In this document: in pieces, positions 13,039 through 14,621 of the stretch
Layout: each line of letters starts with the position of its first letter
Numbering within the stretch: position 1 is the stretch's first letter
From: Candidatus Segatella papionis
GTDB taxonomy: Bacteria; Bacteroidota; Bacteroidia; Bacteroidales; Bacteroidaceae
DNA: 14,621 nt
NCBI GenBank assembly: GCA_002297965.1
Contig: DBLF01000086.1
Span: forward strand, 15,051 to 29,671
Reading direction: 5' to 3'
Notes under the pieces: model-generated
Database searches by the model: none
Told to the model about the DNA's origin: nothing
What the model saw: only the letters and a program-made list of their open reading frames with translations
Program-made: the position numbers and the translations under genes

Positions 13039-13197
13039 ATGAGCAATAGATTTACATCACGTCTGAGCGACAACGACGATTTCAAGCGAGAGGAACTGAT
13101 AAGGAAGATAGAGCATTCGGTGGAGCACATGACGCTGTCCGAGCTGGAAGCCTTGTCGTATGATATGTTTACGAAAGGCTATATGGAGGATTGCTGA
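13039..13197 (+). CDS. Small hypothetical protein (52 aa) downstream of ribD
   Basis: 52 residues from the ATG at 13039: MSNRFTSRLSDNDDFKREEL, then IRKIEHSVEHMTLSELEALS and YDMFTKGYMEDC. It is highly charged and mainly helical, without membrane segments or a signal. The frame continues upstream to an ATG at 12946 that overlaps the ribD stop, giving 83 residues, but the added part is encoded by the AACATT repeat, so the short form is preferred. No family recognised. It ends just before the 22-bp array at 13200. Confidence 0.5.
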   Translation: MSNRFTSRLSDNDDFKREELIRKIEHSVEHMTLSELEALSYDMFTKGYMEDC

Positions 13198-13199
13198 TT

Positions 13200-13353
13200 T
13201 TGCCTTTACTAGGGCAATATGTTGCCTCAACTAGGGCAATGTTTTGCCTTGGCTAGGCATAATTTGGAATCACGTGATGCATAATTTTGAATAGCACGAT
13301 GCAAGGTTTTGAATGGTGCAAGGCTAGGTTTGAAAAGACGATACGCTTGATTT
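13200..13353. repeat. Strict 22-bp degenerate tandem repeat, 7 copies
   Basis: Copies begin at 13200, 13222, 13244, 13266, 13288, 13310 and 13332, always exactly 22 bp. Copies 1-2 share TTGCCTnnACTAGGGCAAT; later copies drift (TTGCCTTGGCTAGGCATAAT; TGAATAGCACGATGCAAGGT), but copies 3-7 all end in TTT. Neighbouring copies resemble each other more than distant ones. It fills the space just after the small ORF. Not a CRISPR array: no spacers and too degenerate. Confidence 0.75.
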
Positions 13354-13410
13354 GGAAGATGGCTTACTTTTATGGATGAATGTTCGTATATACATAATTT
13401 TCAAAAACTA

Positions 13411-13649
13411 CTTCACACTACACCTGTGATTCCATAATGTATTGTAAATCAGTCGCTTTTTGTGTACTATATGAGGTTTGACACTACACCCACACTACAC
13501 CCACACTACACCCACACTACACACACTCTCTGGTTCAATATGTAGATGGGTGCAGTGTGGGTGTAGTGTGGGTGTAGTGCCAAGCGTTGTAGTACACCGT
13601 GTATTTACCTGTTTTACAGGTAGTTGTGCAAAAATGGTGTAGTGTGAAG
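13411..13649. repeat. Nested inverted repeat built from 11-bp ACACTACACCC units
   Basis: The outer arms CTTCACACTACACC (13411-13424) and GGTGTAGTGTGAAG (13636-13649) are perfect inverses. Inside, three tandem 11-mers ACACTACACCC (13481-13513) plus a partial fourth face three inverted 11-mers GGGTGTAGTGT (13548-13580). The 33-bp inner arms have two A:C mismatches on the plus strand that become G:U in minus-strand RNA. A further hairpin, TACCTGT/ACAGGTA, lies at 13606-13622. It is located 48 bases after the RNase H stop, in the convergent gap. Confidence 0.8.
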
Positions 13650-13696
13650 TAGAATTGCCCGTATGGCGTTCTACGTGAATAAGAGAAGTCGGTTTC

Positions 13697-14170
13697 TTAC
13701 CCCTTTCTTCCGAAATCGGCAGGAATCTCACCCCATTTCTTGGTCTCCCACTTAAAGATAGGGGTAGTGACTTCGTGTGTGCGGAGCCAATTCTCGGCAC
13801 GGGCGATAATCTGATAGAGCTGTTCGGTCTGTGGCGTGCGCTCCAGTTTGGTCTTGCATTGTTTCTTTCGCACCCATAGCTGGGCGTTTACGCTGTCGCT
13901 ATAGATTACCTTGTCGGTGATGCCCTTCTGCTGCATCAGTGCCAAGGCATGGACGATGGCAAGGAACTCGCCGATGTTGTTGGTGCCGTGAAGTGGACCA
14001 TAATGGAAGACTTGTGCGCCGGTCTGAAGGTCGATGCACTGATATTCCATCGGACCCGGGTTGCCCGAACAGGCTGCATCCACAGCCCAAGCATTCGCCT
14101 TTACCTCATTGGGCAATGGCAAGACCGTATCGTTTCTCCAAGAAGGAGGGTTTACTGGCATGTTACTCAT
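13697..14170 (-). CDS. rnhA: Type 1 ribonuclease H (RNase HI-like)
   Basis: 157 residues. RNase HI cuts the RNA strand of RNA-DNA hybrids using a DEDD metal site. All four acids are visible in the correct order: Asp31 (VDAACSGNPGPMEY), Glu68 (NNIGEFLAIVHAL), Asp92 (IYSDSVNAQLWV) and Asp152 (GEIPADFGRKG). The histidine loop and basic protrusion of the E. coli enzyme are not obvious; the region KKQCKTKLERTPQTEQLY takes its place. There is no N-terminal hybrid-binding domain; the first 25 residues look like a flexible leader, so Met4 is an alternative start. It stands alone downstream of the argS terminator and ends near the large inverted repeat. Confidence 0.9.
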   Translation of the reverse strand: MSNMPVNPPSWRNDTVLPLPNEVKANAWAVDAACSGNPGPMEYQCIDLQTGAQVFHYGPLHGTNNIGEFLAIVHALALMQQKGITDKVIYSDSVNAQLWVRKKQCKTKLERTPQTEQLYQIIARAENWLRTHEVTTPIFKWETKKWGEIPADFGRKG

Positions 14171-14253
14171 ATTTCTTTTTAGTTATGATTGATTTTCTTT
14201 AGTTATGAATTGTTTTTGAAAAGTTATTGCTTCCTAGGTTCTATTTTATAAAA

Positions 14254-14305
14254 TATGAGGAATCATTCATATCTTATGAGGAAGCATAGCTTATTGGAGT
14301 ATGAG
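14254..14305. repeat. Weak TATGAG direct repeat, 3 copies
   Basis: TATGAGGAATCAT, TATGAGGAAGCAT and TATGAG start at 14254, 14275 and 14300, spacings 21 and 25. GCTTCCT (14229-14235) and AGGAAGC (14279-14285) are inverse. This is all I can find in the 319-base gap between RNase H and argS besides the terminator at 14318-14365; no RNase H promoter was recognised. Confidence 0.35.
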
Positions 14306-14317
14306 TCCTAGACCTAT

Positions 14318-14365
14318 GAAAAAACGAAATGAGCAATCCCCAGAGTCTGGCTCTGGAGCTGCTCA
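14318..14365 (-). terminator. Rho-independent terminator of argS
   Basis: In minus-strand RNA, TGAGCA (14330-14335) pairs with TGCTCA (14360-14365) and CCAGAG (14340-14345 as CCAGAG with 14339) pairs with CTCTGG (14351-14356), loop TCTGG. The T-run CGTTTTTTC follows on the minus strand. It lies about 125 bases past the argS stop. Confidence 0.75.
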
Positions 14366-14489
14366 TTATCTGTCAATAGTCAATATTCTTTCTTAAATTG
14401 TAGGTTATTATATTTTGAAGGATGTATGAAGTTAGTAGAGCAATTGTCTTGACTCCTTTCACTTCATAGCTCCTTAATTACCTAGATAA

Positions 14490-14621
14490 TTACATTCTTT
14501 CTGGAACCTCGATGCCGAGCAGCGCCATACCGTTCTTCAAGATCTTGGCTACGTTGGCTGCAAGAACCAAACGGGTAATCTTCTCTGCCTCGCTCTCAGC
14601 ATTCAGGATGCTGTAGTCGTG
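14490..14621 (-). CDS. argS: Arginyl-tRNA synthetase, last 43 codons (cut by window edge)
   Basis: Reading inward from the right edge gives HDYSILNAESEAEKITRLVL, then AANVAKILKNGMALLGIEVPERM and TAA. The ending GMALLGIEVPERM is the well-known C-terminus of ArgRS (usually LLGI...PERM), the anticodon-binding helical domain that contacts tRNA-Arg. Only this tail is in the window, so catalytic motifs cannot be checked. The terminator at 14318-14365 fits a transcript end after this gene. Confidence 0.93.
   Translation of the reverse strand, partial: HDYSILNAESEAEKITRLVLAANVAKILKNGMALLGIEVPERM

Noticed and set aside
13200..13353. CRISPR array
   Set aside because: Units are contiguous, degenerate and without spacers, and no cas gene is nearby.
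13411..13649. Insertion sequence ends or an integron attC site
   Set aside because: No transposase or integrase in the window and no flanking target-site duplication seen.
14425..14468. Inverted repeat TATGAAGT/ACTTCATA after argS
   Set aside because: Eight-bp arms with a 28-base loop and no T-run; the hairpin at 14330-14365 is a far better terminator.

Overview
The window looks like a chromosomal piece of a Bacteroidota genome, most likely Prevotella or Segatella (copri-like). The reasons are the Bacteroidota promoter -7 box (TAnnTTTG, usually TACCTTTG or TAATTTTG) ahead of several genes, weak or absent Shine-Dalgarno sequences, DUF4369-type lipoproteins, and the prmC-recX-comF-pyrE-argH gene order. 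Genus is an inference; no rRNA or other marker is present. Almost everything is on the minus strand; only ribD and a small ORF after it are on the plus strand. No IS element, prophage, integrase or CRISPR array was seen.

Layout from left to right: the first 517 codons of metG (minus, running off the left edge); a 1.3-kb stretch (1554-2864) that holds no long gene but contains two tandem paralogous 32-codon ORFs for tiny single-span membrane proteins, each with its own promoter, upstream direct repeats and terminator; comM; a thioredoxin-fold lipoprotein; tRNA-Leu(TAA) and tRNA-Gly(GCC); a second lipoprotein with a four-cysteine Rieske-like tail; argH, an SRPBCC-family protein and pyrE; comF, recX, a 69-aa two-span membrane protein and prmC; divergent ribD with a 52-aa ORF behind it; a repeat-rich convergent spacer; an RNase H; and the last 43 codons of argS.

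Transcription units inferred from spacing and promoters: tRNA-Gly > tRNA-Leu > lipoprotein > comM (one promoter at 5685-5716, no terminator seen between tRNA and mRNA); pyrE > SRPBCC > argH (promoter near 9225); prmC > 2TM protein > recX > comF (promoter near 11910). These are mostly housekeeping functions: translation (metG, argS, tRNAs, prmC), arginine, pyrimidine and riboflavin synthesis (argH, pyrE, ribD), and DNA processing (comM, recX, comF, RNase H).

The most interesting signal is the duplicated micro-gene locus at 1750-2761. The two predicted 32-aa peptides are identical at 23 positions, 11 of those codons differ only silently, and the promoter plus a pair of 21-bp-spaced direct repeats is kept at identical distance in both copies. 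Second is a set of intergenic arrays with a strict or near 22-bp degenerate period (2251-2361, 9301-9402, 13200-13353), and a nested inverted repeat built of 11-bp units (13411-13649) whose arms pair fully only in the minus-strand RNA.
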